Of a stretch of DNA of 15,668 nt, positions 1 through 10,879 are shown in pieces. The notes below the pieces were generated by a model that was not told where the DNA came from, did no database searches, and worked only from the letters and a program-made list of their open reading frames with translations. Source of the stretch: Spirogloea muscicola. Its lineage: Eukaryota > Streptophyta > Zygnematophyceae > Spirogloeales > Spirogloeaceae. The first letter of the stretch is position 1. Each line of letters opens with the position of its first letter. Position numbers and translations under genes: made by a program. Where the stretch lies: positions 16,537-32,204 of the forward strand of contig WELB01000218.1 in the NCBI GenBank assembly GCA_009602725.1, given 5' to 3'.

Positions 1-136
1 CCGCAGCCGCCGCTGCCGCTGCCGCCGCCGCCTCTGGCGCGGTCCCGCTGCCCTGCGGCCTCCCTTGGACCGGCCGCCTCCGCTCCCCGCCGCCTCCTCG
101 CGTTGCGAGCGGCAGCCTGCCGTAGCGGCGAGCGCG
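1..136 (+). other. GC-rich 5' leader of the BTPC gene
   Basis: The stretch before the first ATG is very GC-rich and starts with an imperfect CCG/CTG trinucleotide run (about 1-36). The reading frame of the gene stays open upstream to at least position 65 but has no ATG there, so the leader is probably 5' UTR. No TATA-like element is visible and the window begins too close to the gene to show a promoter. Confidence 0.5.
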
Positions 137-3100
137 ATGACGGACACGACGGACGACATCGCGGAGGAGATCTCGTTCCAGTCGTTCGACGATGACTGCC
201 GGCTGCTCGGCTCGCTGTTGGACGAGTGCCTCAAGCTGGAGGTCGGGGAGGAGTTCATAGCCAAGGTGGACCGCGTCCGCCTGCTGGCCCAGGTGCGCGC
301 CGCCGCTCGGAAGCTTCTCCGCCCGAGCGCCGGTCGGACGTCTTCGAGGCCTCAAGTCTACGTCCGCTTCTCTCACGCGCCACTCTACCTCAGATTCAGC
401 AGCTGAGATTTAGCGACAAATTTCGGTTGACAATTGCGCAAGCTCTCGCTTGTATGCCTACAGAGCGCCTGCAACATGCGCACGACGGGCGTGGAGGAGG
501 CAGCCGAGTGGCTGTCGAGGCAGCTGGAGAAGGAGCTGGTCAACATGACGCTGCAGGAGGCGGTGCCCCTTGCCCGGGCCTTCAGCCACTACTTGAACCT
601 CATGGGCATCGCAGAGACGCACCACAAGTGAGCCTTGCTTTCTGGAGCAGCTCTGGGCCCTAGCTGCTGCGATCCCGACTGTGACCACGCAGAGCTGTCA
701 ATGTAGCTCGACTGCAGAAGGTGTGCAGTGTGCTGCAGACCTCCTGGATTCATTTTGTCAACCAACTCCACACTTCTCCACAGATTGTACAGGACCCACT
801 TTAGACCATTGAGTGTGGAGATAATTGCATTGTCTTTCGCAAGTCACTGCGGCTACATTTTGGGCGATGAGCAAGCAGGGCCGACCACCTTAGATGGTCC
901 ATGGCTTATCAGCTCTCTGACAAAGCTGGAATGGGAGCAGGATGAGGAGGGCACGCATGTCAGCTCAGCTGGACAAGTCGTGCGACATTGTCGTCCAGCG
1001 TTTGATCCAATCCGGCTACTCACCAGACGAGGTTTTTGAGGCAATCTGCAACCAGGTCAGCAGCGTCAGATGTTTTTCCAGAGTCTCTACAATCCAGAAT
1101 TCTTCCCTCTCCTACCTCCCAAAGCTCTGCACCAGCCCTTTGTAAGCTTTTCCTTGTGAGTCGCCTTGCAGTTGTTGTTCTTTACCCCCCGCCAAGTCAT
1201 CAGCATGCAATGTGGGGACCATTTTTCGAAGTGGCTGGTCATGCAATCCTGGCCTGCTGCACCCACTCAAAGTGCTGGACTGCAGCCACACTGGCTTATA
1301 TAACTTTTGTATGTATTCAGGATGTGGAGATTGTGCTCACAGCCCACCCAACACAGATCAACAGGCGCACACTGCAGTACAAGCACCTCCGCATTGCTGT
1401 GAGTGCAAATTCTGGAGAACTCCCAGCTCACCAGTTGCCGATTACTCATGTCTGATGCCAGTTGTTCTCCTCCTGCATCTCAGGTTCTCTGAACCAGGGA
1501 AATCAATGTATGCTCTATTGCAGCATCTGCTGGAGAAGAACGATAGGACTGATCTCACACATGAAGACAGGGAGATGCTCATTGAAGACCTGGTAAATAT
1601 CTTGAAGTACACCCACTCATGCCTATGCCCAGACTGTGATTTGCATGTCTTTACCACAAGTTCCTGCATTGCCAAGCAAGCTTGCCCTTGCTAGTGCAAT
1701 AGTGGCAACCTTTCCATCTCCACCCCGCCCACATTGTCTTTCAGCACACACAACCTACACAGAATCAGAGCTGCTGCGGAGGTGTGCGTTCCCTTTTGAT
1801 GTAATGCTGGAAGTAACGTTGGCAGGTTAGGGAGATCACATCTTTGTGGCAAACTGATGAGCTTCGCCGCCGCAAACCGACCCCTGTAGACGAGGCTCGA
1901 GGAGGTAAATCTCAAGTACCTGTTACTGAGCACCAAGTAAGGCCAGCACACTTGCAAGGATGCTATGACTAAATATATGCACAACGAGATCTTGCCAGCT
2001 CAGCCGAGACGAAGAATGATAGGAATGTCGGCAAGAAAAAGCATTCCCGATGGTGAGGATTTGGCCATCTTAACTCAGCTGTTGCCATGTACTGACATGG
2101 CAGAGCTCACTTTGACGCATGCATTTGCCATCCCTAGTGTAGGGCTTCACATTGTCGAGCAGTCGCTCTGGAGAGCTGTGCCCCACTATCTGCAGAGAGT
2201 TAGCACCACCCTAAAGAAGGTACAAAATTTGCCCTAATAAAAGCAGCATAGCATTGGTAGTATGGGGTTGGCACTTCAGGAGGAAAACGCCAGCCTCCAT
2301 GACAAGGAGAACTCTATACATTTGTGCTCCTGTACACATTCAGGCAATGGAGGCGGGAAGATGCCCTGGCGTGAGCTGCATGTGCTCTTCTTGTGCTGAT
2401 AAAGTGTTTTGTTTATGTTCAGCACACTGGTAGATCACTTCCTTTGACATGCACTCCCCTTCGCTTTGGCTCCTGGATGGGTGGGGATCGTGATGGAAAT
2501 CCTAACGTCACAGCCAAGGTATGTCCCAGTAGGTCATTACTACCAATGTGCCCTACTGACAACGACGAATTTATGGCCTGGACATACTATCGCAAGTCAT
2601 TGTTTGTTGATGGCCTGTGATGCCCTGCAGGTCACCAAGGATGTATGCTACCTTGCCAAGTGGATTGCTGCAGATCTCTCCCTGAGAGAGGTTGACAGCT
2701 TGAGATTCGAGCTCAGCATGAGCAAGTGCAGTGATGAGATGACACGCGTGGCCAACGACGTGTTGGCAAGGGGTCGGTGACAAAGTTGTGCTTGCAATTT
2801 GGAGTAGGTGTTTAGAAGATCTGGTTTCCTTGGCAGAAATGTGCATGATGACACCCTGGCCAAGGTGCTTCAAGCGTTCAGGTCCTGGCCCTTGTATGGG
2901 TTGGTATTGAGCTTGTGACTTGTTACATATGGCAAGTCGAAATAACTTGGTATTATGGGATGCCGCAGAGCACCAAGAAGAGGAGTTCTTCCATGGAAGC
3001 TGGTTTGCTCATAAGGATCGGACCCGTGAACGGGAGTTGAGTGAGAGTGCAGGTCATGCTGTTGGGCTTCCCTCACACCTGCCACAGGGGGCAGACATGC

Positions 3101-6100
3101 CAGCAATATCTGGTATGTTTCAGCACGAATACTGACATCTAATGTCCTTGAAAGACGATTCTATGCCTTGCAGCTGTTGAGTTCGTTATATACAGCCTCT
3201 CAAAAGCAGTGCCTTATCAGCCTAGAGCTCGTACTTGGTGCTGCTTAACCATTTCAACAAGCTTAAAAGAAAAGACCCATGTTTGTCATCTTTGCTACCA
3301 GCTTAAGCCCGAGCCTGTGCTGCAGATCTCAGCGACATGGGGCTGGAGATGGAAGTACCAGCAAGCTTGGATCTTCCGATGCAAGACATGGACATGCAGG
3401 GCAGCTATGCGGTCTGTCTTTCTCACTCTATGCTTGCTTGACCAGTCCTTGTTGATTGACTTCACCTGGCCGTCAAGAGCCGCCAGCTGACCAATTTGTT
3501 CTTTGGTGTGAGACTGCAGAACCCACCTACAGCGCCTGGATCCACTAACCCCTCAAGGACCACATCTCCAACAGCATCAGCTCCAAGTACACCTCGCCTT
3601 TCCAAATTGCGGGTTTCTGCGAGTCAAGATGGGCTGTCTGGCATACCAAGGAGCCCCCGGGTGGTCAACTCTGCATTCGGGGGTGGACCAGCTACGCCCA
3701 GAGGGGAGAATTTCAGCGTCGGCAAGCCATCCTCCCCAGCACCGAGTGTCAGCAACATGGCAGCCATAGCAGCAGCAGCGCTGACATCCATTACTGCAAG
3801 TACGAACAGTGCAACCTCAATTGGCAATGTGAGTGCCCTCCGAACGTCAAATTAGACTTGACTCTGACCTTCTGGCACCAGTTGAGCACCTCACGCAATA
3901 ATACCTGGGCTTAAGGTGCTCTTACTCCATGTTTTTCCATGCTTGCATGTGGCAACAATTTACAGGCAATGCCTCTCTGACGAAGTGTAGCAGCTCATTG
4001 TAGTCAGCGGTTAGAAGCGGGCAAGGGCTGCTGCAGACCAGAAGCTGGCAAAGGGTTGCTGCTGGAGGCAAGTGACTGACCCCATCTTGCCATTGCTTGC
4101 ACACAGCTGTCTGCCCCAAACAGCTTCAAGAAGAAGGTTGGGTCAGATAGCAACTTGAACAAGACCAACATGGATAAACTCCTCAATCCTTCCCACAAGG
4201 ATCGACCAGACGTTGCACCCTATCGAGTAGTACTTGGTCATGTTCGGCAGAAGGTCAGTGCGTGAGAACCTCGTGAAGATTGACAGGTCATGGGCAAATT
4301 CGCTACAAGCATGGTTAACAAGGCTGGATACTAGCTAGATTCTAGCATTGATCTCGAACCATGTAACTTGTTTCTGCACAAAGTGATACACATACTTCAA
4401 GCCTCTGTTCCTTCTCTTTGGTGGCTGCTGTGTGGGCTCTCAAGCATAGAAGGAACCCTGGTCAACTTGCAGTTGGTAAATACGAGGAGGAGGATGGAGG
4501 AATTGTTGGAGGGAGTCAGTCAAGGCGAGTACGATGAGGATGAGTACTACCAGCGGCCAGAGCAGCTGATGGAAATCTTGGAGCTCTGCTATAGATCGCT
4601 GGACTATATTTCCAAATGCAGAAACCAATGTATTCTTGTTCTTACAAGGTCCTGCAAACACAATAGACTTGCATATGGCTGTGCTTGCTCCGTCTCTGAT
4701 AGTGCAAGCATCTTTCTATGCTAGAGTGGAAGCAACTGCATACAGAACTTCCTCATTTTGCTAGCATGTAGATGTGTGTATATAGAGCTTGCAGACGGCC
4801 CTTGCTGAACATATGCATACAGGCATGTCTATGTGCAAGTACATTTGCAGCTTACATCACAGTGTCACAATTGCATGATTGAGCCTCTCCTCTCTTATAT
4901 TCAGGTCTCATGTGGGTCGGGTATCCTGGCAGACGGCCGACTGACTGACTTGATACGACGCCTTGCAACTTTTGGCCTCTCCCTCATGAAGCTCGACCTT
5001 CGACAGGTTTGTTTCCAAGCTTATTGACCAGGCAGCAACACAGGGAGAGGTCTTCATTCAGGTTGCATGCTGCATTCACTAGTTTCTGGTGATCCAACTC
5101 CACCATCGCTCCTGGTCCTCATGGACCCATAAGCTGGTGGCATTATTGTTGAAAACCCGATGCCAAGCTCTTTGCAGACTCCTATGGGGCTTAAGTTGTG
5201 TTTTTATGTCAACTGCAGGAGTCAGAAAGGCATACGGAGGCTCTTGATACGCTGACTGAATACGTGGGCTTGGGAGCATATAGCAGTTGGACTGAGGATA
5301 CGAAGTTGGAATTCTTGGTCCGGGAGCTCAGAGGCAAGAGGCCATTGATGCCACAATTCATTGATGTCTCACCGGCTGTCAGGGAGGTGCTGGACACCTT
5401 CCGTGTTGCGGCGGAGCTTGGGACAAACTCCCTCGCTGCCTACATTATCTCAATGGCTTCCGAGGTGCACTTTCTCAATACTACAAATTCCTCATGCGAC
5501 CCCGATCTGTCTCATATATATTGTTGTCCTTAAGATTTGCTTGTTGGCCACAGGGTGGAGCTGACAGTGTGTTCAGCCTGTTGCAGGCTAGTGATGTTCT
5601 AGCAGTCGAGCTCCTTCAGAAAGAGGCGAGGCTCATGGTTAGAGGTGAAACTGGAAGAGAGGGACCAACACTTAGGGTGGTGCCCCTCTTTGAGACTGTC
5701 AAGGACCTTTAGGGCGCAGGGGATGTTCTAAGAAAGCTCCTGAAAATTGAATGGTACAGACAGCACGTGATGGACAACCACTCAGGCCACCAGGAGGTGC
5801 ATAATATTTGCCAAGCAAGCCGTGGACTCTTGTGTTGAGCAGAATTTTTGTTCTAGTTGATACATGGCACCAGTCATCTCTGGGCATCTGCATACTTCTT
5901 GCACAAAGATGCACTTGTGCCTGTCTTTGCTGCTATGCTTGACTGTGAAGCACTGCTGTCTCACAGGTCATGCTGGGATACTCGGACTCTGGCAAGGATG
6001 CAGGCAGATTCACAGCAGCCTGGGAGTTGTACAAAGCGCAGGAAGACATTGTAAGTGCTTGCACGGAATTTGGTGTCAAAGTCACACTGTTCCATGGCAG

Positions 6101-8108
6101 GGGTGGCAGTGTGGGCCGAGGTGGAGGACCAACGTACTTGGCGATCCAGAGCCAGCCCCCCGGCAGTGTGCAGGGATCATTGCGTGTCACTGAGCAGGGC
6201 GAAATGGTGCAAGCCAAATTTGGGTTGCCACAGGTACGATTGTCTTCATAGGCTTGATGCTTACTTTCAGCAGTGTAATTGGAATCCAAAGGGCATCCGC
6301 AAGCTGCAATCTGTCAGAACGATAAGTCATAAAGTGGCAGGTCAATGTGAGCGAGGATCTGGTGCAGATGATTAATCCAAGTAATTGTGCAAGCTTGCAA
6401 TAGTGTGGTCATATTTTGCAAGCTTGCTTTGACAATAGCCTGAAGTAAATGTGTGTGAATTACTGAAGTTTTTCCCGACACCGGATGTTGGTGGGACTAA
6501 GTGCTTGTCTGCACTCCTGTCACAGGTGGCAGTCAGGCAGCTTGAGATATACACAACAGCCGTGCTGTTGGCCACCCTCCATCCTCCTGTGCCGCCCCGC
6601 TCACTTGATTGGAGAGCGATCATGGAAGAAATTTCAACATCCTCGTGCTCTCACTACCGCGACATAGTCTTCAACTCTGAACAATTTCTCCAGGTAACAT
6701 TACTTCGTGACATGGTTGGCTACTTCCAAATACTTTCTCCAGAGCATAGCCGCTCATCGTGCTGGAGATGATGACGACATCTGTCTCTTGCATCTCCTTC
6801 TAGCCCAAACCTATGGAATCAAGCTCACTAGGGCCTCATCTTGTCGCTCGATCCCTCACCTATTGCTGCAGTACTTCCATGAAGCAACCCCCGAAGCTGA
6901 GCTCGGTCATTTGAACATCGGAAGTCGTCCTACTCGGCGCAAGAAGAGTGGTGGTGTCAGGGAGCTCCGTGCCATATCGTGGATCTTTGCCTGGACACAG
7001 ACCAGGTGGATAGTCAACTTAATAGCCAGATGGATGCTCCTTCAAGGGCCAGCTTCAGCGTTTGGTCAGCCTAGCTCGTTAAATCAGGTGCACAGCCTAT
7101 TTAAGTCGAGGGCAAAGAGAGTTGGACAGTAAGCTGAGTCCTACAGTCTCTGGTTGGCCATGCTCTGTCGATCTCAGGTTTGTCTTGCCCGCCTGGCTCG
7201 GAGTTGGCATGGGTCTGGCAACAGCATTCGAGAAGGGCCACAAATCGGAGCTCCAGGCAATGTACAAGGAGTGGCCGTTTTTCCAGTCGACCATTGACCT
7301 TATTGAGATGATTTTGGCCAAGAGTGACATACCCATCGCAAAGCACTATGACAATGTTCTGGTTGCACCAGAAAGGCAGCACCTGGGTGTGCAGCTTCGA
7401 GAAGCTTTTCAGACCACTGTGGTTACTGTCCTTGAGGTATAAAGTCCAATCCACATGTTGCTAGTAGACCATTCCAACCCTTAATCTCTATTCTCCAACC
7501 TCCTCCTGACACCTGCACATGAAGCTTTCACATAGAGGTCAAATGTCTCTGATGCTAAATAGTACGGCGAGACTGTCCAAGGGATTGCTTGTCTGCTGCA
7601 ACATGCGACTTCTACCAGGATGTGATGGATAGGCTTATGAGCAAGTCACAAATTCACTGTCTCTTTGTCCTTGCAGGTCAGTGGGCACCATAGACTGTCA
7701 GAGAACAACAAGACACTGCGTCGTTTGATTGAAAGTCGGCTTCCTTACCTCAATCCGATCAATATGCTCCAGGTATTCTTGCGTGTGTTCTTGCACACTG
7801 CCGTTTCTTAACGATGAAAAATGGCTGCTCTGTTGTTGTTAAATTGTTGGCCACAGAAGGTAATAAGCATAACGGACTAAGTTGGGATTGATAGGAATCC
7901 CTTCTATACCTGGATATGCATCCCTTTGCAAGCACAAAATTGTGACAGAAGATTAGGATAATGACAATTTCTGCACGTTGCAACACTTTCATACTGGCAG
8001 GTTGAGATTCTAAGGCGTTTGCGAGAAGAGAACAACAATCCTCGGTTGCGGGATGCTCTCCTCATAACCATCAATGGCATTGCTGCCGGGATGCGTAATA
8101 CTGGATGA
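137..8108 (+). CDS. PPC4: Bacterial-type phosphoenolpyruvate carboxylase (BTPC), 23 exons, in-frame stop in exon 17
   Basis: PEPC converts phosphoenolpyruvate and bicarbonate to oxaloacetate and phosphate in the cytosol. The bacterial-type isoform joins plant-type PEPC in class-2 hetero-octamers (known for castor bean and green algae). Exons: 137-292, 464-627, 941-1055, 1321-1398, 1524-1592, 1826-1904, 2143-2219, 2423-2518, 2631-2772, 2969-3112, 3326-3411, 3478-3828, 4107-4253, 4473-4601, 4905-5006, 5219-5464, 5587-5796, 5967-6233, 6526-6693, 6872-7005, 7178-7436, 7677-7772, 8001-8108. They total 3423 nt, an exact codon multiple (1140 residues plus TGA). Visible blocks: [11 protein letters not shown] (catalytic His about 154), [12 protein letters not shown] (about 262-273), YSDSGKDAG (about 802), FHGRGGS (His about 840), GSRPTRR (959-965) and the terminal RNTG. 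RNTG, and the lack of the N-terminal phospho-serine motif of plant-type PEPC, mark the bacterial type. Residues about 326-555 form the BTPC-specific disordered insertion. The start ATG at 137 gives an [15 protein letters not shown] start like plant BTPCs. Oddities are the TAG at codon 769, a GA donor after exon 14 and some uncertainty at 2773-2968. The symbol is the Arabidopsis-style name; the algal counterpart is called PPC2. Confidence 0.93.
2837..2881 (+). other. Possible 45-nt cassette exon inside a BTPC intron
   Basis: Within the intron 2773-2968 this block is preceded by CAG and followed by GT, is 45 nt long and has no stop in the phase required by the flanking exons. It could be included without changing frame, adding 15 residues at the start of the disordered insertion. 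The encoded residues (rich in Met, Cys and Trp) do not look like the conserved protein, so I left it out of the main model. The donor assumed for the upstream exon (2773-2774) is itself weak. Confidence 0.25.
4602..4904 (+). other. BTPC intron with apparent GA-AG boundary
   Basis: Conservation places the exon end after the LCYRSL block at 4601, and the next exon starts at 4905 with the [11 protein letters not shown] block. Only two residues separate SL from CGSG in plant BTPCs, which fits this junction exactly and keeps phase. The intron then begins GA rather than GT. The nearest GT that keeps phase, 36 nt downstream, would add about 12 foreign residues. This is either a non-canonical intron, a splice mutation or a base error; the acceptor (TTCAG) is normal. 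Confidence 0.6.
5710..5712 (+). other. In-frame TAG in BTPC exon (codon 769)
   Basis: The exon 5587-5796 reads ...LFETVKDL, then TAG, then [10 protein letters not shown]. Plant BTPCs have Arg here (DLRGAG), and AGG to TAG is one base change. The frame is identical and well conserved on both sides, so this is not a frameshift or a missed intron: no GT-AG pair of plausible size could remove it. A product stopping here would lack the second half of the catalytic core, including the FHGRGGS loop and the C terminus. Confidence 0.85.
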
Positions 8109-9120
8109 TTGTCTGGTGAGGACAGGCTACACAAGCCCAAAAGCCTGTGAAGACGATACTGTCAACGGATTCGTGTGTTATGATGATGGTCATATTTCTC
8201 AAGCCTCGCGCAAGTGCAGGATTGCGTGCAACCCCGCATTTACTGCTGTTGTCTTGGCATCTACTGAAACTTTTTTGTGAGTGTGGACAAGTTCCTGCTA
8301 CCCCTATCACCTTCCTTCTTCACATAGGTGTATTCCCACTTTTTGACCTTGCTAAGTAAGGGCATTGATGAATTTTGGCAGAGGACCTTGAGTGGAATGA
8401 GAGGACCTCAAGAGTAGCATAATTGGCACTTTGTGTGCCTGATTAGACAAGAGCCTACTCCCCTTCAACAAGCCTGCTCATGACATCAGCACTGAATGCT
8501 GGTTGATTTGCACTGGACTTCTCCACCCGCTTAGCCATTTCCTCTGGACAGCTGTCCATGGCTATTGCCGCTTGAGGAGAACTTGCTGGCTATCTCCGCC
8601 AAAATTCAATCGGAGTCATACCAAGTCAGCTGCCGACCATTGGACTTACTGGCAGGAGGTGATTGGGTTGCATGTAAGATATCATGAGAAGTAGAAGTAG
8701 CAAGCTGCTCGAGAACAGTTGTAGGTTGTGGGCCCGCTATTACCGTGACAAGACAGATGCACACAACCCTTCCCAAAGCAGAGGACAGCTCGAGTAGTGA
8801 GCTTTGACCGTGGGCCATAAGTACTGGTAATGTCACATTCTGGGGCAACATTTCGAGGACAACAATTTGTGGGTTGTTGTCCTCACAATGTTGTGAAGTC
8901 AAAAGATGCAAACCGCTCAGCATTTTCTTCCAGAATGTCGTGCAGACGTCCATTTGATGATGTAGGGGGGGGGGGAGGGGGGGGAAGGGGTAATCTCTGG
9001 ACGCCGTACTTATTGCATTCCACTACCATCCTTGCCTTGGCATTGTGTACCACAGTTACAATATCAGATGCCTGCTCCCGCGCTTACATCGAAGCTGTGT
9101 GGCGTTAATTAGGATAGATG
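8109..9120. other. Intergenic region downstream of BTPC, no gene recognised
   Basis: About 1 kb without a coding region I can support. The first part should contain the 3' UTR of BTPC, but no clear AATAAA is present, so the transcript end cannot be placed. Open frames here are short and low in quality. The one notable feature is the G-rich run listed separately. No RNA gene was seen. Confidence 0.5.
8965..8990 (+). repeat. G-rich homopolymer run
   Basis: Twenty-six bases made of three G tracts (about 11, 8 and 4) interrupted only by A or AA. It could fold as a G-quadruplex on the + strand or be a slippage-prone tract; its exact length is likely to be error-prone in any assembly. Confidence 0.85.
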
Positions 9121-9122
9121 GT

Positions 9123-9345
9123 CACTTTCTCGAGGAGAAGGGGCTGAGAGATTCGAGGACAAGTGGGCCAAGATGCTGCAGCACAGAGGCCTGATCAAAG
9201 CAAGTAGAGAACATTTCATCGAGGCGGTTGCTATAAGGCCAGCCTCAATGATGTGGACAACGTTGACGGAGAAGCCCCAGCATGAGGCGAAAGTGCTACT
9301 ACATTTAGCAAGCGGCGGCTATCAATGGCCAGCCCGTGGACGACG
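9123..9345 (-). repeat. Degenerate retrotransposon 3'-tail fragments
   Basis: Three weak matches to the - strand tail of the retroelement family. One lies near 9123-9155 (a TTCTC...GGGGCTG piece), one near 9230-9285 (GGCCAGCC followed by GTGGACAA and GGAG) and one near 9324-9350 (GGCCAGCCC then GTGGACGACGTCGGAGG). They follow the order of the intact tails (CCAGCCC, AATGGACAAGG, GAAGGAGCC) but are heavily diverged. Confidence 0.45.
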
Positions 9346-9480
9346 TCGGAGGGGATGCTCCAATCTGAAGGACCAGTCCCTTGGCAACACACGTCGCTGC
9401 CACTGGTAGCCACTCAACTCCTGGTTAACAGCCGCCAGTCGAAATAGCTGGCAGCAGGGAAGAGCAAGCAGACTCGAGAG
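9320..9480 (-). pseudogene. Decayed 3' end of RLE retrotransposon (copy E)
   Basis: Read on the - strand, about 9480 to 9410 aligns with the last codons of the intact element: SYFDWRLLTRS here against SYSDLHLLTRGY there, with matching bases before it (GCTCTTCCC). The sequence to the left (about 9320-9412) resembles the 3' UTR of the family. It is too degenerate to encode anything. Confidence 0.5.
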
Positions 9481-9489
9481 ATCTCACCC

Positions 9490-9530
9490 AGAGGGTGATG
9501 GTGGCCTGGGGACGAAGGCCAAGCGAAGAA
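9490..9530 (-). repeat. Isolated retrotransposon tail hairpin fragment
   Basis: The + strand reads GGTGGCCTGGGGACGAAGGC and then CAAGCGAAGAAGAATGATGG, a diverged version of the tail hairpin (GGTGGCTGGGAAAGGCCAGC then CCAAAGGAATGGACA) in the same - orientation as its neighbours. Confidence 0.4.
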
Positions 9531-9586
9531 GAATGATGGTGAGTTGCTCTCTTGATAGGGAAGAAGCTCTTTGAAGATACGGCGAC

Positions 9587-9720
9587 GGCTGTGGAAGGTC
9601 AGCCCAAAAGAATGGACAAAGTTCGAAGGAGCTGGAACTGCAAGCCACTCAGCAAAGCATTTTGCTACTAGAAATTTCAATCAGTGACTCCTTACCGACA
9701 GGCGTAAGTTGGGATTTCCA
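9587..9720 (-). pseudogene. Decayed 3' end of RLE retrotransposon (copy G)
   Basis: The tail is clear at 9590-9635: GTCAGCCCAAAAGAATGGAC then AAAGTTCGAAGGAGC matches the 3' UTR of the better copies almost base for base. A weaker match to the ORF end, with a TGA at 9681-9683 on the - strand, lies at about 9681-9715. Only this stub remains. Confidence 0.5.
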
Positions 9721-9764
9721 GCAGCCTGGGAAAGAGAGGCTCTTCTAAGAAAGGGACAGTGACT

Positions 9765-9915
9765 GTGAAAAGGCCAGCCAAGAAGGGGGGAAACTAACAC
9801 TGCTACACTGGACAACTTAGGAGAGCATCATACTGTGTCTGTGCTAATTTGCAGGTTCAGGACGAAACAGCTATTTAGAATGAGTAAGTCAAGCTGTGGG
9901 AGGCCAGCTCAAAGC
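9765..9915 (-). repeat. Short retrotransposon tail remnants
   Basis: Two small pieces, near 9768 (AAAAGGCCAGCCAAGAAGG) and near 9895 (GTGGGAGGCCAGCTCAAAGC), keep the hairpin arm of the 3' UTR. Nothing else in 9720-10030 could be assigned. Confidence 0.35.
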
Positions 9916-10033
9916 ATCACCATCGTCGCCCTCTACTGGAAGCGTCTTATCTTCTTATTCTTCTTTTTCTACAGGAAGAAAGAAAGTGGCTCTCAAACTG
10001 GGGTCAAGAAGTGGCTCTCTTAATGGGGGCGAG

Positions 10034-10250
10034 GAAATTGCTCGCCCATGGAGAAGAGGGGCTGTGAGAAGCCAGCCCGGAAACATTTTACACAAAGTTC
10101 GAAGGGGCCAAATCATGAATGGGGCCAGAAGCGCTATCTTAGAACTGGTGTAGGATGAACCACTCAATAAGTACGAGTGAGGAGTCTCGTGTCCGATAGA
10201 CTATCTGCCGGAAAACAATCCCCTTGACGAAAGCCAGCGGCTGCAACGAG
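10034..10250 (-). pseudogene. 5'-truncated RLE retrotransposon copy (copy F)
   Basis: On the - strand about 10250 to 10164 reads VAAAGFRQGDCFPADSLSDT and then RLLTRTY followed by TGA. It is collinear with the C terminus of the intact element (AAASGFRQGDVFPPSSYSDL). The 3' UTR follows to about 10034 and has the stem-loop GGGCTG (10059-10064)/CAGCCC (10073-10078). Its tail differs from the intact copy: after the hairpin comes CTCTTCTCCATGGGCGAGCA, not ACCAGTCAATCTGGCCGCG. It therefore represents a second tail subfamily. Confidence 0.75.
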
Positions 10251-10329
10251 AGCACAGGAAGAATCTCGGCTTAAGTTGGATAATGACCTGATGTTGCTCA
10301 CTTGCGGGTACTGAGCTTCCCTCTGCATC

Positions 10330-10336
10330 GTAGTGT
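10330..10336. repeat. Candidate target-site duplication of copy AC, left
   Basis: GTAGTGT here and at 11409-11415 bracket copy AC. The match is short, and the right copy has four unexplained bases between it and the first homologous base, so this is tentative. Confidence 0.45.
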
Positions 10337-10879
10337 TTTGTAGTAGAAGAAAGCGCGGCCAGATTGACTGGTGGCTGGGAAAGGCCAGCCCAAAGGAATG
10401 GACAAGGTCTGAAGGAGCCGGAGTGCGAAGGACTAGTACTAAGACACCAGCCAGGGAACGCTCAGTAACCTCTAGTCAGGAGATGCAAGTCTGAGTAGCT
10501 AGCCGGCGGAAAGACGTCGCCCTGACGGACGCCGAAGGCCGTCGCCAAAGCTCGGCCTGCGCGCAAGTGAATAGCGAAGGCAAGGGACCGCTGCATCGAG
10601 ATGGCCAAACGCATTCGGAAGACTTGAGCGAGGGACTCGGCGACGTTGAAGCCGGGCTGCTCGCCCTGCTGTCCGAGGCGGCGGGCCGCTGCACGCCGCA
10701 CAAGGCGGTGGAGCAAGTCAAGCCATTTCGAGCCGAAGGCTCCGTGCACGTCGACTGCCAGTGGAACAAACTCGTCTCGCACCGGGTGGTCCGAGTATTT
10801 CCGTTTCTCTGCGCCCGCCGCTTGGCAGACTGCGTAGCCCGCCTCCTCCGACGAGCGTTTGGCGCTGCTGGAAACAAAG

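Noticed and set aside
5710-5712. TAG read as glutamine under an alternative nuclear code (as in some ulvophyte algae)
   Set aside because: It is the only TAG or TAA among about 1140 BTPC codons and none occurs in the 1195-codon retrotransposon frame. Glutamine is otherwise CAG or CAA, and the expected residue is Arg.
6051-6056. Strong GTAAGT donor look-alike in BTPC
   Set aside because: The protein reads through it without a break ([19 protein letters not shown]), matching PEPC, so it is exonic in the main transcript.
8074-8359. Open frames overlapping the BTPC stop codon
   Set aside because: They begin inside the last exon in another frame and continue into the 3' flank without any similarity I can recognise.
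8606-8953. 115-codon - strand open frame downstream of BTPC
   Set aside because: No recognisable motif, no splice or promoter context, and a composition like random sequence.
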